NCBI GenBank assembly: GCA_947385425.1
Contig: CANDKY010000012.1
Location: 1 to 50,255 of the forward strand
DNA length: 50,255 nucleotides
Origin: an uncultured Lachnospiraceae bacterium
Lineage (GTDB): Bacteria; Bacillota; Clostridia; Lachnospirales; Lachnospiraceae
Direction: 5' to 3'
Below the pieces are notes generated by a model, which saw only the letters and a list, made by a program, of their open reading frames with translations, searched no databases and was not told the DNA's origin. Shown in pieces: positions 25,944-34,970 of the stretch. Positions within the stretch are counted from its first letter, which is position 1. The number at the start of each line of letters is the position of its first letter. The position numbers and the translations under genes are program-made.

Positions 25944-26648
25944 ATGATGGCTGCAATTCATCAGCCGCATTACTTTCCGTGGCTGGGATATTTGGCGAAG
26001 ATGGCAAGTGTGGATAAGTTTATATTTATGGATATGGTACAGTTGGAAAAAAGATCGTATATGCTTAGAAATCGTATAGTTGATCCTGACGGTCAGATAA
26101 GATACCTGAATATTTCCTGTGAAAAGCATAATCATTATGAACGGGAGTACAGGGAACTTAGAACCAAAGATTTTGAAGCCTGGACAGGCAGACAGAAGGG
26201 TACAATTATCAGATCCTATAAAAAATGTGACTATTTTGATGAAGTATGGGAAGCAATTGCTCCTATTTTTACTGAAAATCATGAGCTGCTCTGCGATGTC
26301 ACCATACATAGCGTCAATATTCTGAGGGGGATTTTTGAGATAGTTACGCCAGTAGTTTTACAGAGTGACATAAATATTGACAGAGGCCTAAAAAAGGAGA
26401 AGCTAATAATGGGGCTTTGTAAAGCAGTTGGTGCTGATAGATATTATGCCGGCCAGGGAGCGAGTATGCAATACCTGGACGTGGAAGAGTGTGGGAGAGA
26501 AGGGATTAGTGTAATTTATCAGAATTTTCAACATCCTATATATGATCAGATAGGAAATCATCCATTTGTATATGGGTTATCAGCACTTGATTTACTTTTT
26601 AATAAAGGGCTTGAAAAATCAAAGGAAATATTTTGGAATTCAATATGA
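25944..26648 (+). CDS. WbqC family protein
   Basis: A 234-residue WbqC-like protein. AAIHQPHYFPWLGYLAKMAS near the N-terminus and DKFIFMDMVQLEKRSYMLRNR are the family signatures, and YYAGQGASMQYLD with the closing SALDLLFNKG completes it. The family is widespread in O-antigen and flagellin glycan loci, where it is suspected to act on amino sugars or amino acids attached to them; no reaction is established that I know of. AGGAGGTGA lies upstream of the ATG. Confidence 0.9.
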   Translation: MMAAIHQPHYFPWLGYLAKMASVDKFIFMDMVQLEKRSYMLRNRIVDPDGQIRYLNISCEKHNHYEREYRELRTKDFEAWTGRQKGTIIRSYKKCDYFDEVWEAIAPIFTENHELLCDVTIHSVNILRGIFEIVTPVVLQSDINIDRGLKKEKLIMGLCKAVGADRYYAGQGASMQYLDVEECGREGISVIYQNFQHPIYDQIGNHPFVYGLSALDLLFNKGLEKSKEIFWNSI

Positions 26649-26658
26649 GGTAATAAAA

Positions 26659-26802
26659 ATGTGGGAAGAGTTTGAAAATATAGTAAATAGAATGTTTCAA
26701 TTTACTAATGGAAAAAAGTAGTTCTGTGGGGGATATGAAAGAAGCGGATGGTTTATAGAGCATATATTCAATATGCATAATAAGCAGATTGAATATATAT
26801 GA
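26659..26802 (+). pseudogene. Broken partial duplicate of the next gene's N-terminal module
   Basis: An ATG opens MWEEFENIVNRMFQFTNGKK, then an in-frame TAG, then FCGGYERSGWFIEHIFNMHN and QIEYI before another stop. Residue for residue this follows the first 50 residues of the gene at 26853 (WKEFDEFVDKLFYFSNGK, WGYGLSGLFIHHLF, RIEYI) with no gap. The rest of the module and the methyltransferase domain are missing. It is a tandem partial duplication that has decayed. Confidence 0.85.
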
Positions 26803-26852
26803 AAAATATTACAATAAAATGATGTTATTATGAGAAGGAAAAGAAGACTGTT

Positions 26853-27800
26853 ATGGAAATATGGAAAGAATTTGATGAATTTGTAGACAAATTGTTTTAT
26901 TTTTCAAATGGAAAATGTACAGTGCTTTGGGGATATGGATTAAGCGGGCTGTTCATACATCACTTATTTTCGCGGTTTAACAGGAGAATAGAATATATTG
27001 TAGATGACAGCTCCATGAATCCTAAAGTTTCAATTATGAGATCGTGTGAGATAGAAAATATTACTCCGGAAACATGTGCAGTAATTTTGTCAGGAGAACA
27101 TGACACAGAGAAGGAAAAATTTCTGAAAGAGCGGAGATTTATGGAAAATGTTCATTTTATATATGCGAGAAAATATTTATATGAGAGTATAAACAGTCAA
27201 AATGTGTGGAAAAACATATCGTATTATGAATACCTGGAAAACAGATTCAATGTAGACATTGTGGAAAGAAAGTTTGTCGAAAAAATGGAGAATCCAAAGA
27301 AGGATGCATTAAATTATTCACCAGGAATGGGGTATCCTCTCATAGATGTATTGGATAATTTTATTTTTAAACCTGAAGATGCAGTATTTGACTTTGGCTG
27401 TGGTAAGGGAGGAGCTTTGCTCTTATTTCAAAAAAGCGGAGTTCAAAAGATAGCAGGAGTTGAGTATGATAAACCATTGTATAATATATTGTTGGATAAT
27501 TTTCAAAAAGTAAATGTATCTTCTGAAAATATAATAAACGGGGATGCGGCACTTATAAAGAATGAACTCGATGAATACAATTATTTTTTTATGTATAATC
27601 CGTTTCAGGGCGAGACATTCCGTCAGGTTATAGATAATATTGAGGAAAGCTGGCATAGGAAAAAAAGACGTATTACTTTTATTTATGCGGGGCCATATTG
27701 TCATCATCATGTGGTTGAACATGAAATATTCCGGTTGTCCAAACAGATTTGTACAGATTATTCTGTCCGAAATGTAAATATTTATACGATAGAAAAATGA
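26853..27800 (+). CDS. Rossmann module fused to a class I methyltransferase-like domain
   Basis: A 315-residue two-domain protein. Residues about 18-115 are the locus-wide Rossmann-like module (CTVLWGYGLSGLFIHHLF, then IEYIVDDS and CAVILSGEHD). Residues about 150-315 are a methyltransferase-like fold with AVFDFGCGKGGALLLF as motif I, AGVEYDKPLY after strand 2 and YNYFFMYNPFQG where the catalytic NPPF-like motif is expected. The target is unknown. A decayed copy of its N-terminus lies just upstream. Confidence 0.75.
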   Translation: MEIWKEFDEFVDKLFYFSNGKCTVLWGYGLSGLFIHHLFSRFNRRIEYIVDDSSMNPKVSIMRSCEIENITPETCAVILSGEHDTEKEKFLKERRFMENVHFIYARKYLYESINSQNVWKNISYYEYLENRFNVDIVERKFVEKMENPKKDALNYSPGMGYPLIDVLDNFIFKPEDAVFDFGCGKGGALLLFQKSGVQKIAGVEYDKPLYNILLDNFQKVNVSSENIINGDAALIKNELDEYNYFFMYNPFQGETFRQVIDNIEESWHRKKRRITFIYAGPYCHHHVVEHEIFRLSKQICTDYSVRNVNIYTIEK

Positions 27801-27835
27801 TTTAAAAGGTCTGGCTGAATTGTAGGGAGATTGAC

Positions 27836-28930
27836 ATGGAAAGAGTAATTATGCACATTGTGGGAAACAGGCCGAATTTCATTAAACTTGCCCCCATTTC
27901 AAGGGAAATAAGAAAAAGAGGTTATAAAGAAATCATTATTCATACAGGACAACATTTTGATGAGAATATGTCAGATGTGTTTTTCAGGGAATTGGATATT
28001 CCTGAACCGGATGAAAATCTTCATGTATCTGGCGGTAGCCACTCAGAAATGACTGCAAGGATTATGTTAGAATTAGAGACTGTAGTAATAAAGTATCATC
28101 CGCATGTTGTTTTTGTTTATGGTGATACTAATTCTACATTGGCAGCAGCTTTGGTAGTCCGTAAATTGAATATTCCAATTGCACATATAGAAGCGGGAAT
28201 TAGAACAGGAATATATGAGAATCCGGAGGAGGCAAATAGAATTTTCGTAGATCATGCTTCGGAATTACTGTGTACTCCGGATAGAGCTTCAAAAAGAAAT
28301 TTGGAAATGGAAGGATTAGGAGCGAAAAGCTGTTTTACCGGAGATGTTATGTATGACGCGTTTCTCTATTATAAAAAAAGAGTTAATGCAGAAAGAATAA
28401 TGGAGAAGTATGGAGTAAGAAGTAAAGAATACATTCTTATGACATGGCATCGCCAGGAAAATACGTCAGACGCCGAAAGAATGATTCAAATACTTGATTT
28501 TGTGAAGAGTATTGAAAGAACTGTAATATGTCCCATGCATCCCAGAACATATGGTAAATTACAGGATTATTATTTATTAGACAGAGCGGTAGGGATAGAA
28601 GGATTTCATATCATAGAACCGCTAGGGTATCTGGAGATGACAGCACTGTTATCAAACTGCCGGATGGTTATAACGGATTCAGGTGGTCTGTCAAAAGAAG
28701 CATATTTCGCAGGTGTAAAATGTTTATATATGCTGGATATAAATGTATGGCCAGATCTTCAAAAAGATGGGTGGATAGAGAATATGTCACAAAATAATCA
28801 GGACAATATTAATATGGTTAATAAATGTTTTGATATACATATGCAGATAAATAAGAATAATGAGGAATTATATTACGGAGATGGAAATGCCGCAAGGAAA
28901 ATTGTTGGTTTGATGGAAAAATTATTTTAG
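27836..28930 (+). CDS. wbpI: UDP-N-acetylglucosamine 2-epimerase family enzyme (WbpI/WecB-like)
   Basis: A 364-residue non-hydrolysing 2-epimerase. IVGNRPNFIKLAPI (8-21), IIHTGQHFD, VYGDTNSTLAAAL, HIEAGIRTG and TWHRQENT are the family hallmarks, and ITDSGGLSKEA binds UDP. In this setting it most likely inverts C2 of the diacetamido glucuronic acid made by genes 22469-25194, giving a manno-configured product. Action on plain UDP-GlcNAc cannot be excluded. It is separated from the other pathway genes by four genes and a remnant. Confidence 0.88.
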   Translation: MERVIMHIVGNRPNFIKLAPISREIRKRGYKEIIIHTGQHFDENMSDVFFRELDIPEPDENLHVSGGSHSEMTARIMLELETVVIKYHPHVVFVYGDTNSTLAAALVVRKLNIPIAHIEAGIRTGIYENPEEANRIFVDHASELLCTPDRASKRNLEMEGLGAKSCFTGDVMYDAFLYYKKRVNAERIMEKYGVRSKEYILMTWHRQENTSDAERMIQILDFVKSIERTVICPMHPRTYGKLQDYYLLDRAVGIEGFHIIEPLGYLEMTALLSNCRMVITDSGGLSKEAYFAGVKCLYMLDINVWPDLQKDGWIENMSQNNQDNINMVNKCFDIHMQINKNNEELYYGDGNAARKIVGLMEKLF

Positions 28931-28991
28931 CAGTAACCTTTAGTATCTGCATTATGAAAAAAATAATAGATAGATTTGGAATGGAGAGTCT

Positions 28992-29396
28992 ATGAAAAAT
29001 AGAGATGAGTTAATTGATATTTACGGATATGAGGCAGAAATTTTTAAAAAGAGTTATAACATGATGGGTAGATTATTAGATAAAAACTTTATAAAAAATG
29101 AAGTTGAGAAAAGAAAATTGTCTGATATGTATATTTATGGTGGAGGATTTCTGGGTATACAGTTTTATAGAGCAATTACCCCGTTTGTCAATGTATTATC
29201 AGTGGTAGATAAAAGTGGAAAGCTGTTGGTTGAGATGGATGATATACCAGTTATTAATATATCTGATTTCCGTAATCAATATGAAGATGAAACTGTAATT
29301 GTTACACCTTTAAAGTTTTATAGGGAAATATATCACGAATTAAAGGAATTTGTATTGAATAATAAAATTATTTTTTTAGAAGAATTCGGAGGATAA
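28992..29396 (+). CDS. Stand-alone Rossmann-like module protein
   Basis: A 134-residue protein made of a short helical lead (1-42) and one Rossmann-like module: DMYIYGGGFLGIQFYRAI (about 45-62), then VLSVVDKSG with the acidic residue, DIPVINISDF and TVIVTPLKFYREIYHELKEF. It has no catalytic domain and belongs with the modules at 19462 and 34971. It ends 2 bp before the next glycosyltransferase, with which it is surely co-translated. Confidence 0.68.
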   Translation: MKNRDELIDIYGYEAEIFKKSYNMMGRLLDKNFIKNEVEKRKLSDMYIYGGGFLGIQFYRAITPFVNVLSVVDKSGKLLVEMDDIPVINISDFRNQYEDETVIVTPLKFYREIYHELKEFVLNNKIIFLEEFGG

Positions 29397-29398
29397 TA

Positions 29399-30505
29399 AT
29401 GCTTTTTTACATTACAATTGTTGACTTTGGAGCTCTTTTTGCGCAGGGAGTACACAGAAAAATACAAGGTCAGATAAAGTCGATGGAAAGAGAATTAGGT
29501 AAGGCATACTATACAGGTTGGTCATATCCCAAGGCGCTTTTAATGGACGGAAGAGAGGTCCTTGAAGCGGAGCCTGCTGTTACAATAAAAGATTTTGTAG
29601 GAGTATTAGTAGAGTGGATTCAAAAATATGAGGTTACACAAACATATATTAGATATTCTAGTGCAAGTAAGTGGTTTATAGATTTACTAAAATATCAGAA
29701 CATGCATGGAATAAAGTCTGTTTTGGAAATTACAACTTATCCATATGATATTGAGGTGGCAGAAGGAATTGTTAAACTAGAAAATCTTATTTTTGTTAAA
29801 GAAATAAACAGGTATATTCATAGAATTGCAACCTATTCCAGCCATCAGGAAATATGGGAGCAACCATGCTTTAATTTAATGAATGGGATAAATATGAATG
29901 ATCATCCAATTAGTATAAAAAGAGCAGAGGATATAAAAATTGTGTTTATTGCGGTGAGCACTTTGCAATACTGGCATGGCTACGAAAGGTTTTTAGAAGG
30001 AATGTATTTGTATTATAAGGGGGGAGGTGAGTATGATTTAAAACTTAAATTAATTGGAGATGGACCAGAAAAAAAATATTATGAAGATTTAGTGGAAAAG
30101 TACCACATTCAGCTACAGGTGGAATTTTTAGGAAGGATTGAAATATCTGAAAAAGAAAGATTGGATCAACAGTATGATTTATCGGATATGGCAGTGGGAT
30201 CGCTAGGGTTTTATAAGGCAATGGGAGCAGAAGAAGGATCCCCTATAAAAGGTTCTGAATATTGTGCAAGAGGGCTCCCTTTTATATGTGGATATCGAGA
30301 TTTGCGTTTTCCGCCTGATTGGGAATTTATGCTGAATGTTCCAAATAATTCGGAGCCAATTGATATGAACAGAGTAATTGATTTCTATGAGAAAGTAACA
30401 TTGAAGGAAAACTATAAGGAATTGATGCGGAAATACGCAGCAGAACACTTGACATGGGATAAGATTATGGAGCCAGTGGTAGAATATTTAAATCTAGATT
30501 TCTGA
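29399..30505 (+). CDS. Glycosyltransferase, GT4-like (GT-B fold)
   Basis: A 368-residue GT-B-type protein. DIKIVFIAVSTLQYWHGYER marks the linker into the C-terminal donor domain, LKLIGDGPEKKYYEDLV and VEFLGRI are typical GT4 strands, and AEEGSPIKGSEYCARGLPFI replaces the usual EX7E donor motif with E-E-x-S-P-I-K-x-x-E. Cytoplasmic, no membrane segments. Donor and acceptor unknown. The start is 2 bp after the preceding module gene, with GGAGG inside that gene's end. Confidence 0.8.
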   Translation: MLFYITIVDFGALFAQGVHRKIQGQIKSMERELGKAYYTGWSYPKALLMDGREVLEAEPAVTIKDFVGVLVEWIQKYEVTQTYIRYSSASKWFIDLLKYQNMHGIKSVLEITTYPYDIEVAEGIVKLENLIFVKEINRYIHRIATYSSHQEIWEQPCFNLMNGINMNDHPISIKRAEDIKIVFIAVSTLQYWHGYERFLEGMYLYYKGGGEYDLKLKLIGDGPEKKYYEDLVEKYHIQLQVEFLGRIEISEKERLDQQYDLSDMAVGSLGFYKAMGAEEGSPIKGSEYCARGLPFICGYRDLRFPPDWEFMLNVPNNSEPIDMNRVIDFYEKVTLKENYKELMRKYAAEHLTWDKIMEPVVEYLNLDF

Positions 30506-30531
30506 AAAAATTGTATCTAGGCACAGAATCT

Positions 30532-30559
30532 TTGACTTTAATGGGTTTCTGCTTATACA
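30532..30559 (+). promoter_or_regulatory. Candidate internal promoter
   Basis: The 159-bp gap 30506-30664 contains TTGACT (30532-30537), a 16-bp spacer, and TATACA (30554-30559), a good sigma-A-like match. It may provide extra transcription of the right half of the long unidirectional locus. No strong terminator was seen before it. Confidence 0.45.
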
Positions 30560-30664
30560 AATTATATCTATAAATTTGGAAATCCGCATAAGCATTGTGG
30601 TTGAGGCATCCTATATATAAAAATCCGGGAATTTAGGTTTAAAGAAAAAAGTGAGGTAGCTTTC

Positions 30665-31741
30665 ATGCAAAAAGATTTCATGGTAGATACATGGGGAGAT
30701 GTTAAAAAAATCACTGTAGGGAAAAAGGTGTTTCTATTCGGAGCAGGATATTGGGGACAAAAAATCTGGGAAAATATAGATAACTATGCCTCATCGTGGG
30801 ATGTAGCAGGATTTTTGGATAATGATATCAGTAAGCAAAATCAAAAGATTGGTAGACTTACAGTATTTTCTCCTGCTATATTGAATGACTATACTTTAGA
30901 CGAAGTGGTGGTTTTGATTTGCTGTATGACTACTGCTGAAATATCCAGGCAATTATATTCAATGGGAGTGAAAAATTATTATTCGGTGCATCATTTAAGT
31001 TTGCCTTCGGAATTGAGAACCACGTGTCAGCAGGATAACATAGATAACCAAGATGTTGAGTGGCTGCTGAACCGTGTGGAGGATGAGCGGTCTAGAGAAG
31101 TAGTAAGGAGTATTGTAGAAAAAAGAAAGACAGGATTTTTTGATTATACGGATTTGCGGGAAAATGGAAGCGAGTACTTTATAGATGATTTTTTTGACAA
31201 AGAGAATCAGGAGGTATTTGTAGACGGTGGGGCATATGATGGAGATACCATCGAAGAGTTTATTGAGTGGACAAAGAATAACTATAAGAAAATTTATTCT
31301 TTTGAACCACAAAAGGATAAAGCGGAAATAATAAGAAATAAACTTTGGAGATATGATGGGAAAGTAGAGTTATTTGAAAAGGGTTTATACGATTCCGCAA
31401 CAGAGATTGCCTTTTGTGATGGTAACGAAGTTTTATCAGGGAAAATTGGAGAAGAAGGGGCAAGTTCTAAAGTACATACCATAGATATTGATTCGGTAGT
31501 ATATGAAAAAGTGACTTTTATTAAGATGGATATAGAAGGAGCAGAGTTAAAGGCATTAGAAGGCGCTATACAGACAATTCAAAAAAATAAACCCAAACTT
31601 GCAATTTGTATTTATCATAAGCCGGAGGATATGTGGCAGATACCAAGATATATAGATTCATTGGTACCTGAATATAAGTTTTATATTCGTCATTTTGGTA
31701 TGAGATATGCAGGAACCATCTTGTATTGTAGTTTTAAGTGA
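30665..31741 (+). CDS. Rossmann module fused to FkbM family methyltransferase
   Basis: A 358-residue two-domain protein. Residues about 20-110 are the Rossmann-like module (KVFLFGAGYWGQKIWENI, then DVAGFLDNDI and EVVVLICCMTTAEISRQL). Residues about 180-358 are an FkbM-type methyltransferase with VFVDGGAYDGDTIEEF (184-199) and IKMDIEGAELKALEGA. FkbM enzymes O-methylate sugars and natural products. The N-terminal module is of the same kind as the separate proteins of the locus. GTGAGG precedes the ATG. Confidence 0.85.
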   Translation: MQKDFMVDTWGDVKKITVGKKVFLFGAGYWGQKIWENIDNYASSWDVAGFLDNDISKQNQKIGRLTVFSPAILNDYTLDEVVVLICCMTTAEISRQLYSMGVKNYYSVHHLSLPSELRTTCQQDNIDNQDVEWLLNRVEDERSREVVRSIVEKRKTGFFDYTDLRENGSEYFIDDFFDKENQEVFVDGGAYDGDTIEEFIEWTKNNYKKIYSFEPQKDKAEIIRNKLWRYDGKVELFEKGLYDSATEIAFCDGNEVLSGKIGEEGASSKVHTIDIDSVVYEKVTFIKMDIEGAELKALEGAIQTIQKNKPKLAICIYHKPEDMWQIPRYIDSLVPEYKFYIRHFGMRYAGTILYCSFK

Positions 31742-31767
31742 TCTTGTTGTAGAGGGAGAAGGTATAT

Positions 31768-32379
31768 ATGGGGTGGAGATATAAAGAAGTAGCATATAAT
31801 GTTTTGCAAAAATTCTTTGGATTTCACAAATGGCATGTGATACCTGTAGAGCAAAGGCCATATGGTATGGAGATAGTAAAGTGGTGTAACAGAATCTTGG
31901 AAAAGGACAGGAATGCATGTAATGGAAAGGTCATTGAAGTTGGCTGTGGACTGGGAGATATATTAGCTAAAATTAATATTAAGAGAGAGAATAAGACAGG
32001 ATATGATATCAATGAAAAGGTAATTAGGGCTGCTAAGATAGTTCATCCGGGTATTAAGTTTCAGGTGGGAAATTTTGCACCAGATATTAAGGGCGAGAGA
32101 ATTTCAATTTTCATAACCATAAATTTTCTTTATTCTTTGGACTACAAGATTGTTGAAGAGCAATTTAAAAAATTAATTTCAAATAATGACATTAAATATA
32201 TCGTTACTGAAACTATGTATCCAATAACGTCTAATTATCCATACAGTCATGATTTTGAAAAGATTTTAGGAAGTAAGTATACATGTATTAGAAAAAGAGG
32301 CTTTTCTGCTGCTGAACACTCAAGACGGTATATTCTTCTATATAAAAGGAGAGAGAAGAATAATGAAGTGACTGAATAA
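31768..32379 (+). CDS. Class I SAM-dependent methyltransferase-like protein
   Basis: A 203-residue methyltransferase-like protein. KVIEVGCGLGDILAKI (about 53-68) is motif I and TGYDINEKVIRAAK ends strand 2. ISIFITINFLYSLDYKIVEEQ corresponds to the region after strand 4. The N-terminus (HKWHVIPVEQRPYGMEIVKW) is typical of small glycan-locus methyltransferases. Substrate unknown. It ends 8 bp before the next gene. Confidence 0.78.
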   Translation: MGWRYKEVAYNVLQKFFGFHKWHVIPVEQRPYGMEIVKWCNRILEKDRNACNGKVIEVGCGLGDILAKINIKRENKTGYDINEKVIRAAKIVHPGIKFQVGNFAPDIKGERISIFITINFLYSLDYKIVEEQFKKLISNNDIKYIVTETMYPITSNYPYSHDFEKILGSKYTCIRKRGFSAAEHSRRYILLYKRREKNNEVTE

Positions 32380-32387
32380 GGAGATTT

Positions 32388-33353
32388 ATGAACAAATATT
32401 TTATTATAACAGTTGATACAGAAGGAGATAACTTGTGGAAGCCAGTGATAAAATCAACTGGTATGAGAAAAATTACAGTGGAAAATGCAGATTATATAGA
32501 AAGATTTCAGGCATTGTGTGAAAAGTATCATTTTATTCCAACTTATCTTGTAGATTACGAAATGGCAATGGCCGCATCCTTTGTAGGAATGGCAAAGGAG
32601 CGTTTGGAGGATGGAAAATGTGAAATAGGCATGCATATGCATGCATGGAATACACCGCCAGTATTTGATTTAAAGTATAAAAGAGGAAGCCATAATCCAT
32701 ATGCAGGTGAATATCCGCATGATGTGATGTGGAAAAAGTTGAAATTAATGACAGGTTTATTATGGAAACAATTTGGAGAAAAGCCTGTTAGCCATAGAGG
32801 AGGAAGATGGTATATTGATCCATGGTATATACATGCGCTACAGAAATTGGGATATATTGTTGATTGTAGTGTAACTCCCGGAGTCAATTGGCAGCGAAAT
32901 ATTGGATATGAATGTTATGGAATCAACTATACAAAATTTCCTCACAGAGCATACTATATGGATGGAAAATATTTGTATAAGGAGAAAAAAACAGGAATTT
33001 TAGAAGTGCCACCGACAATTATGGATTATCCATTGAATGACAGGATAAGTGCGGTAATTAAAAATCCGCTAGCTTATAAAGAAATTATATGGAAGAAAAT
33101 GTGGCTAAGACCTAATGGAAATAATTTAGAGGATATGATAAATATTATTAGCTTTTCTGAAAAGAACTCATGTGATTATTTGGAGTTTATGATACATTCA
33201 TCAGAACTGATGCCAGGAGGAAGCCCAACATTTGTAAGTGGGAGAAGCGTAGAGAGGATGTATAGCCATTTGGAAAACGTGTTTGAAAGAATAGGAAATT
33301 CATATAAAGGGGTTTCCTTAAGGGAATATGCAAAGAGAAAGCATGGGGGATAA
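32388..33353 (+). CDS. Polysaccharide-deacetylase-like protein (WalW type)
   Basis: A 321-residue protein of the NodB-like superfamily. TVDTEGDNLW (8-17) carries the first aspartates, CEIGMHMHAWNTPP the metal-binding histidines, and VSHRGGRWYID the conserved arginine. LEFMIHSSELMPGGSP is the closing motif. No signal peptide is present. Members named WalW occur in O-antigen loci; their chemistry is unproven. AAGGAG precedes the ATG. Together with 25211 it gives the locus two cytoplasmic deacetylase-like proteins of different subtypes. Confidence 0.82.
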   Translation: MNKYFIITVDTEGDNLWKPVIKSTGMRKITVENADYIERFQALCEKYHFIPTYLVDYEMAMAASFVGMAKERLEDGKCEIGMHMHAWNTPPVFDLKYKRGSHNPYAGEYPHDVMWKKLKLMTGLLWKQFGEKPVSHRGGRWYIDPWYIHALQKLGYIVDCSVTPGVNWQRNIGYECYGINYTKFPHRAYYMDGKYLYKEKKTGILEVPPTIMDYPLNDRISAVIKNPLAYKEIIWKKMWLRPNGNNLEDMINIISFSEKNSCDYLEFMIHSSELMPGGSPTFVSGRSVERMYSHLENVFERIGNSYKGVSLREYAKRKHGG

Positions 33354-33369
33354 ACGGGATGAGAGTGGC

Positions 33370-33607
33370 GATAGGCAGCAATCGGCATCCATTAAAACAC
33401 TTTGACTGCCGGAAAAAAGTATTTGCATTCCGGAGAAGTCTTGCCAGTAGACTGCAAGAAAAAGGAAAACATAGGAAGTTTCAAGAACAACGGCGCGGAA
33501 TATGAACCAAAGAAGCATCCTGTACAGGTTCTCGATCATGATTTTCCTCTTCCAGAAAACGGGAAAGCGGTTCCTTATGGAGTATATGATATTATCAGCA
33601 GTTCCTA
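33370..33607 (+). mobile_element. ISAzo13-type transposase remnant
   Basis: The 382-bp gap 33354-33735 holds a fragment that I recognise as the middle of an ISAzo13-family transposase: PVDCKKKENIGSFKNNGAEY, then EPKKHPVQ, DHDFPLPENGKAVPYGVYDI. A preceding piece (DRQQSASIKT) is in another frame, so a frameshift is present, and both ends of the transposase are missing. No inverted repeats were found. The composition is richer in GC than the neighbouring genes. From 33608 to 33735 nothing further was recognised. Confidence 0.75.
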
Positions 33608-33735
33608 ACCCGGATAAACCGGAACCAAAATTTTGCCATCTTGTGCAAGAAATTGTTTATAAGCGCCTAATTTGTATGAAAGAGGAAATTAGTCTATTGT
33701 GTAATGTATGATTTGAAGTATGGGAGAACGAAAAT

Positions 33736-34917
33736 ATGAATATTGGGATTTTAATACCGGAATTGGGTGGAGGCGGTGCAGAGCGTGTAGCACAGATTTT
33801 TGGTAATTATTATATTGCGCGAGGGCATAATGTTTACTATTTCATAGCGAATACAAAAATAAAGCAGGATTATCCGGTAAAGGGACAGATTATTCAGACA
33901 AATATAAAAAGTTGTACCGATGGAAATTATAGTGACATTGAGAGATTGATGAAACTATTTTTAGCATCCTTTAAGATTCGAAAGCTCAAAATGCGATATA
34001 AAATTGATGTAGCAGTAAGCTTTATGGAGGAGTTCAGTTATCTGAATGTTTTGTCAAAGGGAAAAGAGACTGTGATTGCTGTAATGTGTACGGTGCTTTC
34101 GAAGAGAGAAGAATTCAATGGTTTTTTATATAAAAAGAGGATTGTACGCTTTTTTTATTCTAAAGCAGACAAGACTGTGGTGCTGACTCAATATGCATTA
34201 AATGACATGCATTTTCGATATGGTATACCATTAAAAAAACTCATAAAATTACCAACGCCTGTAGCAGATTTGGAAATAAAGGATAATGAAAATGCATGGT
34301 CGTTTGGATCCAAAGCGGTAGTATGTGTTGGGCGTTTAGAACTGGTAAAACAGCATGAAAGAATAATAAGAGCTTTCTCGTATGTCTGTCAATGGGAAAT
34401 AGACGCGAGGCTGATAATTTTGGGAAAAGGACCAAGGCTGAAATCTTTAAGAAATTTATGTGAAAAACTGCATATTGAAAATCATGTGGTATTTGCAGGA
34501 TTTACAGAAAATGTACCGTTTTATTTACAAAATGCCCGGGTATTTGTAATGGCATCAAAAGTGGAAGGATTTCCCAACAGCATGATAGAAGCTATGCACT
34601 ATGGGGTTCCTGTCATTACAACTGATTCGTTTGGAGGATGCAGTGAAATAGTAAAAAAACCCAAAGGAATGGGATATGTAAATTCAGTTGTTTTTTGTAA
34701 GTATGGTATTTTGACGCCCAATATGCCATCTGGAAAATTTAGAATTAATTCAAAGATTTCTGAAGAAGAAGTAATATTAGGAGAAGCAATGCGAAAAGTA
34801 ATTACAGAGGACAATATATATGAGAAATATAGAAGGCAGTCATTAAAGCGTGCAGAGATGTTTCGCGTGGAAAAGGTTATGGAGCGATGGAATAATATCA
34901 TAAAAGAGGGACAGTAA
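33736..34917 (+). CDS. Glycosyltransferase, GT4 family
   Basis: A 393-residue GT-B enzyme. GILIPELGGGGAERVAQIF opens the acceptor domain. VVCVGRLELVKQHERIIRAF starts the donor domain, and EGFPNSMIEAMHYGVPVI (E-x7-E) binds the nucleotide sugar. It shares the GGGAERV motif with many retaining surface-glycan transferases. No membrane segment. It follows the transposase remnant and is the first gene of the next group. Confidence 0.92.
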   Translation: MNIGILIPELGGGGAERVAQIFGNYYIARGHNVYYFIANTKIKQDYPVKGQIIQTNIKSCTDGNYSDIERLMKLFLASFKIRKLKMRYKIDVAVSFMEEFSYLNVLSKGKETVIAVMCTVLSKREEFNGFLYKKRIVRFFYSKADKTVVLTQYALNDMHFRYGIPLKKLIKLPTPVADLEIKDNENAWSFGSKAVVCVGRLELVKQHERIIRAFSYVCQWEIDARLIILGKGPRLKSLRNLCEKLHIENHVVFAGFTENVPFYLQNARVFVMASKVEGFPNSMIEAMHYGVPVITTDSFGGCSEIVKKPKGMGYVNSVVFCKYGILTPNMPSGKFRINSKISEEEVILGEAMRKVITEDNIYEKYRRQSLKRAEMFRVEKVMERWNNIIKEGQ

Positions 34918-34970
34918 ATTTGGTGTGATAAAAGGCTTCATAGATAATAAAGGGATAGGGAGGAAGGGAA

